From: JASLBX01 sp036374175
Lineage (GTDB): Bacteria > Actinomycetota > Actinomycetes > Jiangellales > Jiangellaceae
Length of the DNA stretch: 64,000 nt
Direction of reading: 5' to 3'
Assembly (NCBI GenBank): GCA_036374175.1
Contig: DASUUH010000046.1
Location: 1-64,000, forward strand
In this document: piece after piece, positions 52,469-62,830 of the stretch
How positions within the stretch are numbered: the stretch's first letter is position 1
Layout of the letters: each line of letters starts with the position of its first letter
Position numbers and translations under genes: made by a program
Notes under the pieces: model-generated
Seen by the model: only the letters and a program-made list of their open reading frames with translations
Databases searched by the model: none
What the model was told of the DNA's origin: nothing

Positions 52469-53794
52469 TCATGCAACGGGCCGCCGGAGTACCGGGCGGA
52501 GCCACACCCCGTTCTTGGGACGCAGCGTGATCAAGGGTTCGAGCCGGACCGGTCGCTCGGGAACTCGAAGCAGTCGCCAGCGCCGAGCGATGGTCGCCAG
52601 CGCGACGATTCCTTCGGTCCAGGCGAAACCTTCGCCGATGCACCGCCGCAGCCCAGCGCCGAACGGGAAGTAGGCCCACCGTGGCCGGTCCCTGGCACTG
52701 GCGTCGAGCCACCGGTCCGGCAGGAAACGATCGGGCTCGGGCCACCACCGAGCGTCCCGGTGCGTGACCCACTGGGAGAGCAGCGCAAGCTCTCCCGCCC
52801 TGACGATCGCGCCATCGACGGGATAGTCGGCGACGGCCTCGCGGCCCATCAGCCACGCCGGCGGGTACAGGCGGAGCGCTTCGGCGAAGACGGCCCGGCA
52901 CAACGTCAGGCGCTCGGCGTGTTCCGGCCGCGGCCGGTCACCATCTCCCAGCACATCGTCGACTTCGGCGTGTACCCGCGCCTCCACGTCGGGTGCGCTG
53001 GCCAGTAGGTGAAAGGCGAAAGCCAACGCATTCGCCGTCGTCTCGTGCCCCGCCAGCAGGAGGGTGACCGCGTGATCACGAATCTCGGCATCGGAGAGTT
53101 GCTCCGACCCCTCACCGTGGACCAGCGCGGACAACAGGTCACCCGCATCAGAGCCGGTGGTCCGGCGCTGCGCTACAACCCGGTCGACCAGGCCGTGCAG
53201 GGCGTCCCTGCCGCGGTGCAACCGCCGTGCTGGACCGAACGGCAGCGTCTGCAGGCGCCAGCCGAACGGCAGGAAGGCCAGCTTGTAGGCGCTGAGCAGA
53301 TCTGCAAGGGCGCGTTCGACAGTTCTGACGTCGCGGTCGTCGACGTCGGTGCCGAGCAACGTCCGGCCCGCTGAGCCGAGCGTCAGCCGGACCGTCTCCG
53401 CATGGACGTCGACGGGGACGCCGGGCGTCCACCGCTCGGTCGTAGCCGCTGCCTGCTCGATCATGGTCTCCGCGTACCCGGTGATCCGCTTGGAGTGGAA
53501 GGCCGGTTGGACGAGCCGCCGGTGCCGGTGGTGCGTCTCGGCGTCGGAGGTGAGCAGCCCGTCACCGAGCACAACTCGCGCTCGTTGCAGGACAGGACCC
53601 TTGCGAAACCGATCGGCGTGGGTGACCAGCACCTCGTGAACCTGATCCGGGTGCGTCAGCAGCCAGCCGTTGTACGGACCCAGCCGGAGCTGAACGACAT
53701 CGCCCTGCTCGCGGGCGCGCTCGGTCAGGAATCCCAGCCGGTTCGCGCCAAAGACGAGCAGATCACCCACGACAGGTAGGGAACGCCGCGCCAT
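52469..53794 (-). CDS. Cytochrome P450
   Basis: A 441-residue P450 with no membrane anchor. Helix I oxygen-activation motif AGHETT (248-253), ExxR EALR (305-308), PPAWLMGREAV, and heme loop FPFGAGLRRCIGEGF with Cys385. Helix K and the PERF-like FLPDRWLD follow in order. ATG 53794 gives a normal N-terminus (ARRSLPVVGDLLVFGANRLG). No ferredoxin partner is adjacent. It is embedded in the hut region and the substrate is unknown; helix-I and PPAWLMGR features are seen in fatty-acid-type bacterial P450s. Confidence 0.93.
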   Translation of the reverse strand: MARRSLPVVGDLLVFGANRLGFLTERAREQGDVVQLRLGPYNGWLLTHPDQVHEVLVTHADRFRKGPVLQRARVVLGDGLLTSDAETHHRHRRLVQPAFHSKRITGYAETMIEQAAATTERWTPGVPVDVHAETVRLTLGSAGRTLLGTDVDDRDVRTVERALADLLSAYKLAFLPFGWRLQTLPFGPARRLHRGRDALHGLVDRVVAQRRTTGSDAGDLLSALVHGEGSEQLSDAEIRDHAVTLLLAGHETTANALAFAFHLLASAPDVEARVHAEVDDVLGDGDRPRPEHAERLTLCRAVFAEALRLYPPAWLMGREAVADYPVDGAIVRAGELALLSQWVTHRDARWWPEPDRFLPDRWLDASARDRPRWAYFPFGAGLRRCIGEGFAWTEGIVALATIARRWRLLRVPERPVRLEPLITLRPKNGVWLRPVLRRPVA

Positions 53795-53829
53795 GAGTGC
53801 AACGCTACGCAACTCCGGCCGAAGGCGGA

Positions 53830-55071
53830 TCAGCCGTCCCGAACTGTCGCCAGGTCGGCAATCACTTCGGCCAGCGCCGCGACACCGGCGAGGCAGTCGT
53901 CGCGCTCGGCGTGCTCCAGCGGCGAGTGTGATGTGCCGGTCGGGTTCCGGACGAACAACATGGCCGCTGGGACACCTGCCGCGGCGAGGATGCCCGCGTC
54001 GTGCCCGGCCCCCGTTGGAATGATCGGCGCATCCCGCAGGATCCGGACCAGTCGATCGCGAAGCGGCTCGTCGAACATCGTGAGCGGGGTCCAGGACTCC
54101 TCCTCGACCCGGGCACTCCGGTGGAGGCTGCTGAGATCGCCGGCCAGGTCGGCGACGAGGGCGCGCACCCGCGGCTCGTCGGAACCGCGGGCGTCCAGCC
54201 AAGCAGTGACTCCGCTGGGGATGGCGTTGACGCCATTCGGCTCGACGTTCACTTTGCCAATGGTGGCCAGCGCATTGTGCCGGATCGCCGCCTCGCGGGC
54301 CGCGAGGACCGTCGCCGCGAACAGGAGCATCGGGTCGTCGCGGTCTTCGAGCCTGGTGGTTCCGGCGTGGTCAGCACGGCCGGCCATCTCGATCCGCCAC
54401 CTGCCGTGCGGCCAGATGCTGCTGGCGAGGCCGAGCGGGACGTCCAGCCCGGCGAGGCCGTACACGGGACCGTCGCTCGTTTCGACGCGGACGCGACCCT
54501 GCTCGATGTGCAGTTCGACGAAGCAGCCGATCTGGCGCAGCCTCTGGTCGTCTCGGCCGAGCTGGGTCGGGTCATGGCCGGCCGCGGCCATCGCCTCGGC
54601 CATCGTTGCGCCGTCGCCGTCGCGTAGGCCGCGGGCCCGGTCAGGCTCAAGTTGGCCGGTCAGCAAGCGAGATCCGCCGCATGCGACGCCGAACCGCGCG
54701 CCTTCCTCGTCCGAGAACGCCGCGACGGCGACCGGCAGGCCCGGCGTGATTTTGCGGCCACGGAGGTCGTCGAGGGCGGCGAACGCCGAGACTACGCCGA
54801 GCGGCCCGTCGTAGGCGCCGCCGTCGGGAACGGAGTCCAGGTGCGATCCGATGACCACGGCGTCACCGGCGGCAGGGTCGCCCCACCAGGCCCACAGGTT
54901 GCCGTTGCGATCGGTCTCGACGCCCAGGCCTCGGTCCTGCGCGGCGGCGATGAACCACTCGCGGCATTGGAGATCGGCGGGCGTCCAGGCGCAGCGGCGG
55001 TAACCGCCAGTTCGGTCGTCCCGTCCGATCGGGAGCACGGCGTCCCAGAGCGCGTCAAAGCTCTTACTCAT
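53830..55071 (-). CDS. Allantoate amidohydrolase/N-carbamoylase-type M20 hydrolase
   Basis: A 413-residue M20/M28-type metalloamidase. The first ligand His and Asp are in VVIGSHLDSVPDGGAYDGPL and the catalytic/bridging Glu pair in AFSDEEGARFG; others are CFVELHIEQGRVR and GAGHDAGILA. Similar genes commonly neighbour hutU and hutF in actinobacteria. So the natural substrate may be N-formylglutamate or a carbamoyl/ureido compound instead of allantoate. ATG start 55071. It is followed by a P450 with a 35-bp gap. Confidence 0.85.
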   Translation of the reverse strand: MSKSFDALWDAVLPIGRDDRTGGYRRCAWTPADLQCREWFIAAAQDRGLGVETDRNGNLWAWWGDPAAGDAVVIGSHLDSVPDGGAYDGPLGVVSAFAALDDLRGRKITPGLPVAVAAFSDEEGARFGVACGGSRLLTGQLEPDRARGLRDGDGATMAEAMAAAGHDPTQLGRDDQRLRQIGCFVELHIEQGRVRVETSDGPVYGLAGLDVPLGLASSIWPHGRWRIEMAGRADHAGTTRLEDRDDPMLLFAATVLAAREAAIRHNALATIGKVNVEPNGVNAIPSGVTAWLDARGSDEPRVRALVADLAGDLSSLHRSARVEEESWTPLTMFDEPLRDRLVRILRDAPIIPTGAGHDAGILAAAGVPAAMLFVRNPTGTSHSPLEHAERDDCLAGVAALAEVIADLATVRDG

Positions 55072-55102
55072 CAGCGCTGGAACACCCCACTAGGTTCGTC
55101 GG

Positions 55103-55134
55103 TGCCGTACCACCCGCGCGCACCTGGTACGGCA
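55103..55134. terminator. Small hairpin between hutU and the M20 gene
   Basis: TGCCGTACCA (55103-55112) and TGGTACGGCA (55125-55134) pair perfectly with a 12-nt loop, in the 85-bp gap between the hutU stop and the downstream start. It may attenuate read-through. Confidence 0.45.
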
Positions 55135-55156
55135 GGCACAGACATGCTGAACGTGA

Positions 55157-56818
<1,662 letters not shown>

Positions 56819-56840
56819 CTGTCTCGCTCCTTCGTCATGG

Positions 56841-58376
56841 CTAGCTCAGTGGTCCGACGGCGGATTCGGCGGCGGCCACGATGGTTCCGTCGCGGACGAG
56901 CTCCACAACGGCGTCGATCTCGGGTGCCAGATACCGGTCGGTTCCGGGGCCGGCAACGTGAGCGCGGATGGCGTCACGTACCGCCCCGGTGCCGGCCGCG
57001 GGTTCCAAGGGCGCCCGCAGGTCCAGAGCCCGTGCGGCGGTCAGCAACTCGACGGCGAGCACTTTGCGCAGCCCGTCGACGGCACGGCGAAGCTTGCGGC
57101 CCGCGTTCCAGCCCATGGACACGTGGTCTTCCTGCATCGCACTCGACGGAATCGAATCCACGGATGCCGGAACGGCGAGCCGCTTGAGTTCGGACACAAT
57201 GGCGGCCTGGGTGTATTGCGCGATCATGTGACCCGAGTCGACGCCGGGATCGTCGGCGAGAAACGCCGGTAGGCCACCGTTGCGAGCCACATCCAGGAAC
57301 CGGTCGGTGCGGCGCTCGCTGATACTGGCCAGGTCGGCCACCGCGATCGCGAGAAAGTCGAGAACGTACCCCACCGGCGCTCCGTGGAAGTTGCCATTGG
57401 ACTCGACTCGGCCATCCGGCGTAACGACCGGATTGTCGATAGTGGCGGCGAGCTCACGTGCGGCCACTGCCTCGGCGTGCGCCACGGTGTCCCTGGCCGC
57501 ACCGTGCACTTGCGGCGCGCATCGCAACGAATAGGCGTCTTGGACGCGGGTACAGTCGGGCCCGCGATGGCTCGCCACCACCCCCGACCCGGCCACCAAC
57601 ATCCGCAGATTCGCGGCGGCCGCCGCCTGGCCCGGGTGCGGCCGCATCTCCTGCAGGTCGGCGGCGAAGACCCGATCGGTGCCGAGCAGGGCCTCGACGC
57701 TCATCGCTACTGCCACGTCTGCCGTACGAAGGAGCCTGTGCAGGTCGGCGGCGGCAAGGATCAGCATCGCGAGCATGCCGTCCGTGCCGTTGATGAGTGC
57801 CAGGCCCTCCTTGTCGGCCAGTTCAACCGGCTCGATGCCCGCCGCACGCAGCGCCTCGCTGGCAGGGACGAGCTCACCCGTCGCCGTGCGGACCTCCCCC
57901 TCGCCCATCAGGGCGAGAGCACAGTGCGCGAGCGGCGCCAGATCGCCCGAACAGCCAAGGCTGCCGTACTCACGCACCACGGGGGTGATTCCGGCATCGA
58001 GCATCGCCGCATAACTCGTCGCCGTGACGGGACGAACGCCCGTCCGGCCGCTCGCGAGCGTCGAGAGCCGTAGGAGCATCAAGCCCCGTACCACCTCACG
58101 CTCGACATCATCTCCTGATCCGGCGGCGTGGCTTCGGATCAAGCTGCGCTGTAGCTGTGCCCTGCGTTCGACCGGTATGTGCCTGGTCGCGAGGGCTCCG
58201 AAGCCGGTTGATACGCCGTAGTACGGCAGGTCGGCGGCGGCGAGATGCTGGACCACTTCCCTCGTCTTGGCGATGGCGGCGATGGCCTCGCTCGTCAGCG
58301 CCACTCCGGCGCCGTCGCGAGCTACGGCCACCACGTCCGCCGGGTGTAGCGGGCCGGTCCCCACGTGAACGGTCAT
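56841..58376 (-). CDS. hutH: Histidine ammonia-lyase
   Basis: A 511-residue MIO enzyme converting L-His to urocanate. YYGVSTGFGALATRHIP is the active Tyr loop. The MIO tripeptide is Cys142-Ser-Gly in YGSLGCSGDLAPLAH, not the more common Ala-Ser-Gly; this variant occurs in actinobacterial HutH. Other conserved parts are RVQDAYSLRCAPQVHGAARD and PSSAMQEDHVSMGWNAGRKL. GTG or ATG at 58376. First gene of the hut operon. Confidence 0.95.
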   Translation of the reverse strand: MTVHVGTGPLHPADVVAVARDGAGVALTSEAIAAIAKTREVVQHLAAADLPYYGVSTGFGALATRHIPVERRAQLQRSLIRSHAAGSGDDVEREVVRGLMLLRLSTLASGRTGVRPVTATSYAAMLDAGITPVVREYGSLGCSGDLAPLAHCALALMGEGEVRTATGELVPASEALRAAGIEPVELADKEGLALINGTDGMLAMLILAAADLHRLLRTADVAVAMSVEALLGTDRVFAADLQEMRPHPGQAAAAANLRMLVAGSGVVASHRGPDCTRVQDAYSLRCAPQVHGAARDTVAHAEAVAARELAATIDNPVVTPDGRVESNGNFHGAPVGYVLDFLAIAVADLASISERRTDRFLDVARNGGLPAFLADDPGVDSGHMIAQYTQAAIVSELKRLAVPASVDSIPSSAMQEDHVSMGWNAGRKLRRAVDGLRKVLAVELLTAARALDLRAPLEPAAGTGAVRDAIRAHVAGPGTDRYLAPEIDAVVELVRDGTIVAAAESAVGPLS

Positions 58377-58471
58377 AGGGCTATTCCATCCCCGTGCCCG
58401 ACCATCCGGCCACTCGGGTCGGCCGGCCGGCGACTTGGCGTCCTACCGCGTCGGCGACCGGTGGGCCGCCA

Positions 58472-58672
58472 TCACGGCAGCTTGGCCAGTCGGAGGTACG
58501 CCGTGCGTGACATTCGTTGTGATAGCCGATCGAGGCGCTCAGCCCAGCGCTGCACGCGGCGCGCTCGCCATAGCTCCATCGCCAAGCGCTGGTGCTCGCC
58601 AAACTCATTCCGCGCGGCCACGCGTCGCATGGCTGGAAAGCGAATCTCAAGATCGCTGGACGTTGGCAACAT
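58472..58672 (-). CDS. Small basic protein, unknown function
   Basis: A 66-residue protein starting MLPTSSDLEIRFPAMRRVAA, then many Arg, Ala and Trp (ELWRARRVQRWAERLDRLS). A very good ribosome site, GGAGGAG, lies six bases before ATG 58672, so it is probably real. Predicted helical, no signal or metal motif. Between hutH and the membrane Fe-S gene; the rest of the 58377-58924 gap shows nothing I can name. Confidence 0.5.
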   Translation of the reverse strand: MLPTSSDLEIRFPAMRRVAARNEFGEHQRLAMELWRARRVQRWAERLDRLSQRMSRTAYLRLAKLP

Positions 58673-58924
58673 CGTCTTCTCCTCCAGTGCTGAAGCTAGC
58701 CGCCGGCACTGACAGTCATCGTCCAGCTTCAAGCGAGGTTGAGGTCAAGCCCGGCGGATCACGATCGAACGCACGATGACGTCGGGCCTGAACCGACGAC
58801 TCGTCGACGACCGGCTATCGACCTGCACGCGCCAACGCATCACCGGCCGTTGGCTGAACTTGGGGCAGCAACCCGGCATGGGCGGGTGCTGCAATGGTGC
58901 TCGCAGCTCGTCAGCCTCGGATGG

Positions 58925-61156
58925 CTACTCGATCGCCGGCGCCGGTTCGCCCGCGCTGGCTTGTCCCGGCCGGCCGGACTCGCTGCGCTTCACCGCAGCC
59001 AGCAGCAACTGTGCGACGTCGAGCACTTCCACACCTTCGCCTTGGCCGTCGGCTTGGGCCTGGGTGAGACCGTCGGAAAGCATCACGCGGCAGAAGGGGC
59101 AGCCGATGGCGATCGCTTCGGCACCGGTCGCAAGAGCTTCCTCGGTACGTTCGATGTTGATCCGCTTGCCGATGCGCTCTTCCATCCACATGCGGGCTCC
59201 GCCAGCGCCGCAGCAGAACGACCGGTCGGAGTTGCGGGGCATCTCGCGCAGTTCGACACCAGGCAACGCACCCATGAGCTCACGCGGCGGCTCATACACC
59301 TTGTTATGCCGGCCGAGGTAGCAGGGGTCGTGGTAGGTGACCGGACGTCCGGCGACCTCGCCGTTGGCCGGGGCGACAGGTGTCAGCTTGCCTTCCCGGA
59401 CCAGCCGGTTGAGCAGCCCAGTGTGGTGGACGACCTCCAGTTCAAGGCCCAGCTGGGGGTACTCGTTCTTGAGCGTGTTGAAGCAGTGCGCACAGGTGGC
59501 GACGATGCGTACCGCCTTGGTTTCGCGGAGTACCTCGACATTCTGCATCGCCAGCTGCTGGAACAAGAACTCGTTGCCCGCTCGCCGGGCGGGGTCGCCG
59601 TTGCAGGTCTCACCGTCACCAAGGACGGCGAACGAAACGCCAGCGGTGTGCAGCAACTCGGCGACAGCTTGTGTGGTCTTCTTCGCCCGGTCCTCGAACG
59701 CACCGGCGCAGCCGACCCAGAACAGCCAATCCACCTCATCCAGCGACTCGACGTCCACTCCAACTTGCGGCACGTCGAACGGCAGCCCCGCGGCCCATTC
59801 CATCCGCTTGGACTGGTTGACCCCCCACGGGTTGCCGGCCTTCTCGAGGTTCTTGAACAGGCCGTTCAGCTCGGAAGGAAACTCGGTCTCGATGAGGGTC
59901 TGGTACCGGCGCAGGTCGAGGATGTGGTCGACGTGCTCGATGTCGACCGGGCACTGCTCGACGCAGGCACCGCAGGTGGTGCATGACCACAACACGTCCG
60001 GGTCGACGACCCCGCCGTCTTCACCCGGACCCACCAGCGGCCGCTCTGCTTCCGCGAGCGCCACTGGCGGCACGCCGGCCAGCTGCTCGGGCGAGGCGGT
60101 CTCCTCGCCCATCATGTCTTTGCCACCGCCGGCGAGCAGGTACGGCGCCTTGGCGTAGGCGTGGTCACGCAGGCCCATCACCAGCAACTTCGGCGACAGC
60201 GGCTTGCCCGTGTGCCATGCCGGACACTGCGATTGGCATCGACCGCACTCGGTACACGTGGAGAAGTCCAGCAGGCCCTTCCAGGTGAAATCCTCGACCT
60301 TGCCGACCCCGAGCGAAGCGTCCTCGTCCAGGTCCTCGATGTTCTCGAAGTCGACTGGGGCGCCCTTGACCGTCAGCGGCTTGGCCGCACCCAGCGCCGT
60401 CCCGCCGCCGGCCTCCCGCTTGAAGTAGACATTCGGGAACACCAGGAACCGGTGCCAGGCCACACCCATGGTCAGATTCAGCGAAATCGTGATCAACCAG
60501 GCCATCGAAATTGCGATCTTCAGGCCGGCGATTATGAAGATCCAGTTCTCCAACGTTGGCACGGCTGCGCCGCCGACCAGCTCGCCGATCCAGAACGTCA
60601 AGGGAAAGTGCCAGCGGTCGCCCTGCCCGAGCGCGTACTCCAATCCGCGCAGCAGCACGATGCACAGCCCGACACCGACGATCGTCCACTCCACGTAGTA
60701 GCCCTGCCACATGGTGGAGCCGGAGAATCTGGACGAGCGCCCGAGCCGCTTCGGGTGCCGCACCAACCGCACCACGATCAGGCCCGCGATGCCGACCAGC
60801 ATGGTCCACGCGAGTAGTTCGACCAGCCAGTCCAACACCAGCCAGTGCCCGATCAGTGGCAGGGCGAAATCGGCGTCGAAGATCTGCCCGTACGCCGTGA
60901 CCAGCGTCACGAAGAGCAGGATGAAGCCGGCGAATACGAACCAGTGCGCCGCGCCGATCCACGTCCACTTCAACATCCGGGTGTGGCCGACCGTCTCGCG
61001 CAGCAACGTCACTGTGCGCCGAGCCGGATCATTGGACCGTTCGAAGGCGGGCTGCCCCAACCGGATGACGGCGAACATCTGCGACGCCGCTCGCGCCGCC
61101 AACGCGACGGCGACAACGGTGAGCGCCACGGAGACAACGATCGCTGCGGCCTGCAT
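58925..61156 (-). CDS. Membrane-anchored (Fe-S)-binding oxidoreductase (HdrD/GlpC-like)
   Basis: A 743-residue electron-transfer protein. The first 250 residues have about five membrane spans with several His for heme (DsrM/NarI-like). Two 4Fe-4S motifs follow: CTECGRCQSQCPAWHTGKP and CTTCGACVEQCPVDIEHVD. Two CCG-type cysteine-rich domains form the C-terminal half (CNGDPARRAG, VATCAHCFNTLKNEYP, YHDPCYLGRHNKVYEPPRE, FCCGAGGARMWMEE). This fusion is widespread in actinobacteria and may pass electrons between menaquinone and a soluble oxidase or fatty-acid-oxidation flavoproteins. ATG start 61156. The C-terminus ends near the hutH-side small gene. Confidence 0.9.
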   Translation of the reverse strand: MQAAAIVVSVALTVVAVALAARAASQMFAVIRLGQPAFERSNDPARRTVTLLRETVGHTRMLKWTWIGAAHWFVFAGFILLFVTLVTAYGQIFDADFALPLIGHWLVLDWLVELLAWTMLVGIAGLIVVRLVRHPKRLGRSSRFSGSTMWQGYYVEWTIVGVGLCIVLLRGLEYALGQGDRWHFPLTFWIGELVGGAAVPTLENWIFIIAGLKIAISMAWLITISLNLTMGVAWHRFLVFPNVYFKREAGGGTALGAAKPLTVKGAPVDFENIEDLDEDASLGVGKVEDFTWKGLLDFSTCTECGRCQSQCPAWHTGKPLSPKLLVMGLRDHAYAKAPYLLAGGGKDMMGEETASPEQLAGVPPVALAEAERPLVGPGEDGGVVDPDVLWSCTTCGACVEQCPVDIEHVDHILDLRRYQTLIETEFPSELNGLFKNLEKAGNPWGVNQSKRMEWAAGLPFDVPQVGVDVESLDEVDWLFWVGCAGAFEDRAKKTTQAVAELLHTAGVSFAVLGDGETCNGDPARRAGNEFLFQQLAMQNVEVLRETKAVRIVATCAHCFNTLKNEYPQLGLELEVVHHTGLLNRLVREGKLTPVAPANGEVAGRPVTYHDPCYLGRHNKVYEPPRELMGALPGVELREMPRNSDRSFCCGAGGARMWMEERIGKRINIERTEEALATGAEAIAIGCPFCRVMLSDGLTQAQADGQGEGVEVLDVAQLLLAAVKRSESGRPGQASAGEPAPAIE

Positions 61157-61184
61157 ACGCTTCCAATCCTACTCGTCAGTAACT

Positions 61185-61760
61185 TTAGACCCGCGTCCGG
61201 TGGAAGTTAAGGTACGAACGGCTCGGCGTCGGTCCGCGCTGGCCTTGGTACCGAGAGCCCGCACCATCCGAACCGTACGGCACTTCAGCAGGGCTGGAGA
61301 GCGCGAAGAAGCACAGCTGGCCGATCTTCATGCCGGGCCACAGCTTGATTGGAAGTGTCGCAACATTCGACAGCTCCAGCGTGAGGTGGCCGCTGAAGCC
61401 GGCGTCGATGAATCCTGCCGTCGAGTGGGTCAGCAGACCGAGCCGGCCGAGCGAGCTCTTGCCCTCCAGTCGAGCCGAGAGATCGTTGCCGAGCGTTACG
61501 ACCTCATAGGTCGAGGCGAGCACGAACTCGCCCGGGTGTAGGACGAACGGCTCGTCTCCGGTCGGTTCGACGAGCCTGGTGAGGTCGGGTTGATCTTCGG
61601 CAGGGTCAATGTGCGGGTACCGGTGATTCTCGAACACCCGAAAGTAGCGGTCGAGCCGTACGTCGACGCTGGACGGCTGCACCATGTCGGGGTCGAACGG
61701 CTCGAGGACCACCCGCTTGGAGTCAATGGCGGCTCTGATGTCCCGGTCCGACATAAGCAT
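61185..61760 (-). CDS. dcd: dCTP deaminase (dUMP-forming type likely)
   Basis: A 191-residue trimeric nucleotide hydrolase. LMSDRDIRAAIDSKRVVLEP start, PSSVDVRLDRYFRVF, EGKSSLGRLGLLTHSTAGFI (catalytic Ser/Arg and Glu loop), and the C-terminal YQGQRGPTPSRSYLNF that closes over the nucleotide. In actinobacteria such enzymes often combine deaminase and dUTPase activity to give dUMP. ATG 61760, with an in-frame ATG two codons later. It diverges from the tRNA gene. Confidence 0.95.
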   Translation of the reverse strand: MLMSDRDIRAAIDSKRVVLEPFDPDMVQPSSVDVRLDRYFRVFENHRYPHIDPAEDQPDLTRLVEPTGDEPFVLHPGEFVLASTYEVVTLGNDLSARLEGKSSLGRLGLLTHSTAGFIDAGFSGHLTLELSNVATLPIKLWPGMKIGQLCFFALSSPAEVPYGSDGAGSRYQGQRGPTPSRSYLNFHRTRV

Positions 61761-61876
61761 GCCGCGACACTACCCGTGGCCTGCTGTGGTGGGTCGAGAT
61801 AGCCCGCTGTGTTTTCACCGCTCGTCGCTGGACCGGGTATGCTTCTCGCCGATCGCCATCACTGCTGATGGTGCTC

Positions 61877-61950
61877 GCGGGTGTAGTTCAATGGTAGAAC
61901 TTCAGCTTCCCAAGCTGACAGTGCGGGTTCGATTCCCGTCACCCGCTCCA
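61877..61950 (+). tRNA. tRNA-Gly (anticodon CCC)
   Basis: The cloverleaf can be folded by eye. The acceptor GCGGGTG (61877-61883) pairs with CACCCGC (61940-61946). The anticodon stem TCAGC/GCTGA encloses loop TTCCCAA, so the anticodon is CCC, reading GGG. The T-arm contains GGTTCGATTCC. The discriminator T and encoded CCA end at 61950. Confidence 0.93.
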
Positions 61951-62068
61951 CCGACATCACCGCAGGTCAACGCCATGATTGCGCAGCCTGGCGGCTGGTT
62001 CAGTCGGTGCAGACGAGTTCACCTTCCACAGGGCCAGACCGAAATCAGCCCAAGGCCGACCTTCGAGT

Positions 62069-62338
62069 TCACGCGGCCTTGTCACGGTACCGCTGCCTCG
62101 CCGCTTCTCCGGTCGTGCCTACGACTGCGCCGATGTCGCGCCACTTGATGCCCTGCTTCCGAGCCGCCCTCACTGCTTCAGTAAGCTCCCGCTCGACTTC
62201 GGCACGCTTCAGCGCAGCCAGCCGAAGTAGCGTTAGCGGAGACACCCGATCCTTGTCGTCGGGCTGCGGCTCGTACTCCTCGAATCGGCGAGCCAACTCG
62301 TCGGCGTGAGCGATGATCTCTTCCGTGGTCCGCGGCAT
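62069..62338 (-). CDS. Small protein, probable antitoxin of a TA-like pair
   Basis: An 89-residue protein starting MPRTTEEIIAHADELARRFE, with a charged helical body (LKRAEVERELTEAVRAARKQ) and a C-terminal HTH-like WRDIGAVVGTTGEAARQRYR. ATG 62338 has AGGTGA six bases upstream. It is 5 nt after the stop of the 78-residue upstream gene. The helical, DNA-binding look and position suit an antitoxin-repressor; no named family. Confidence 0.6.
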   Translation of the reverse strand: MPRTTEEIIAHADELARRFEEYEPQPDDKDRVSPLTLLRLAALKRAEVERELTEAVRAARKQGIKWRDIGAVVGTTGEAARQRYRDKAA

Positions 62339-62343
62339 CAGTA

Positions 62344-62580
62344 TCACCTCAGGTACTTCTCTCGGGCGGGCATGGCGTGGATCACGAGCATGTCGCCGTC
62401 GCTGGACTCAACGACACCGACTTCCAGCAGCTGCGCATCCCGGGCGGGGCCGGTCACCATTGTGAAGCCCTCGTCCATAGCGAACACCCGTATGTAGTTA
62501 CGGAGCGCATGGAGCATGTCCTCGTCGTCAACGCCCCACTTGCGCGCACTGTCGAGAATGATCGGCTCGACGCCCTCCAC
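62344..62580 (-). CDS. Small protein, probable toxin of a TA-like pair
   Basis: A 78-residue protein: DSARKWGVDDEDMLHALRNY, then LEVGVVESSDGDMLVIHAMP and REKYLR. This resembles small actinobacterial toxin-like proteins with a SARKHxV...HA(V/L)R start and IHAMxAR end, related in pattern to BrnT. I use GTG 62580, which sits just after a -10 box, and treat the transcript as probably leaderless. The frame extends to 62616 through the operator. It is co-transcribed with the downstream small gene. Confidence 0.6.
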   Translation of the reverse strand: MEGVEPIILDSARKWGVDDEDMLHALRNYIRVFAMDEGFTMVTGPARDAQLLEVGVVESSDGDMLVIHAMPAREKYLR

Positions 62581-62582
62581 TT

Positions 62583-62629
62583 CGAACAAGTTAGCTTGTT
62601 CGGGGAGCCAAGTCAAGCTAACTTGTTCG
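62583..62629 (-). promoter_or_regulatory. Promoter inside a 16-bp inverted repeat, TA-like module
   Basis: On the minus strand TTGACT (62616-62611) and TAACTT (62593-62588) are 17 bp apart. A perfect 16-bp inverted repeat, CGAACAAGTTAGCTTG at 62583-62598 and CAAGCTAACTTGTTCG at 62614-62629, covers the -10 on one side and overlaps the -35 on the other. The GTG at 62580 starts 8 bases after the -10, so a transcript would be nearly leaderless. This is the layout expected of autoregulation. Confidence 0.7.
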
Positions 62630-62830
62630 ACCGACCATCAATGCGCGAATCGGGGCGCTACGCCAGTTGGGCCGCGACGGAACTGCCGCGCTCGGGCCAC
62701 CAATGGGCCACAACGACTGGCCCTAGCAGGCACCCAATGCCGGATGGCCGACCGGGCGGCTGGGCATCATTGGCGGATGGCAGATCTGACAGTCCCACCG
62801 CATTCGTACGGCTCGCTGATTGAGACGACG

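Noticed and set aside
58739..59986. A 415-codon open frame on the plus strand opposite the Fe-S oxidoreductase.
   Set aside because: It mirrors the codon bias of the minus-strand gene, has no ribosome site or known motif, and the minus-strand protein has clear Fe-S and CCG motifs.
62581..62616. TTG at 62616 as the start of the toxin-like gene.
   Set aside because: The added 12 codons are the promoter and operator, so GTG 62580 is preferred.
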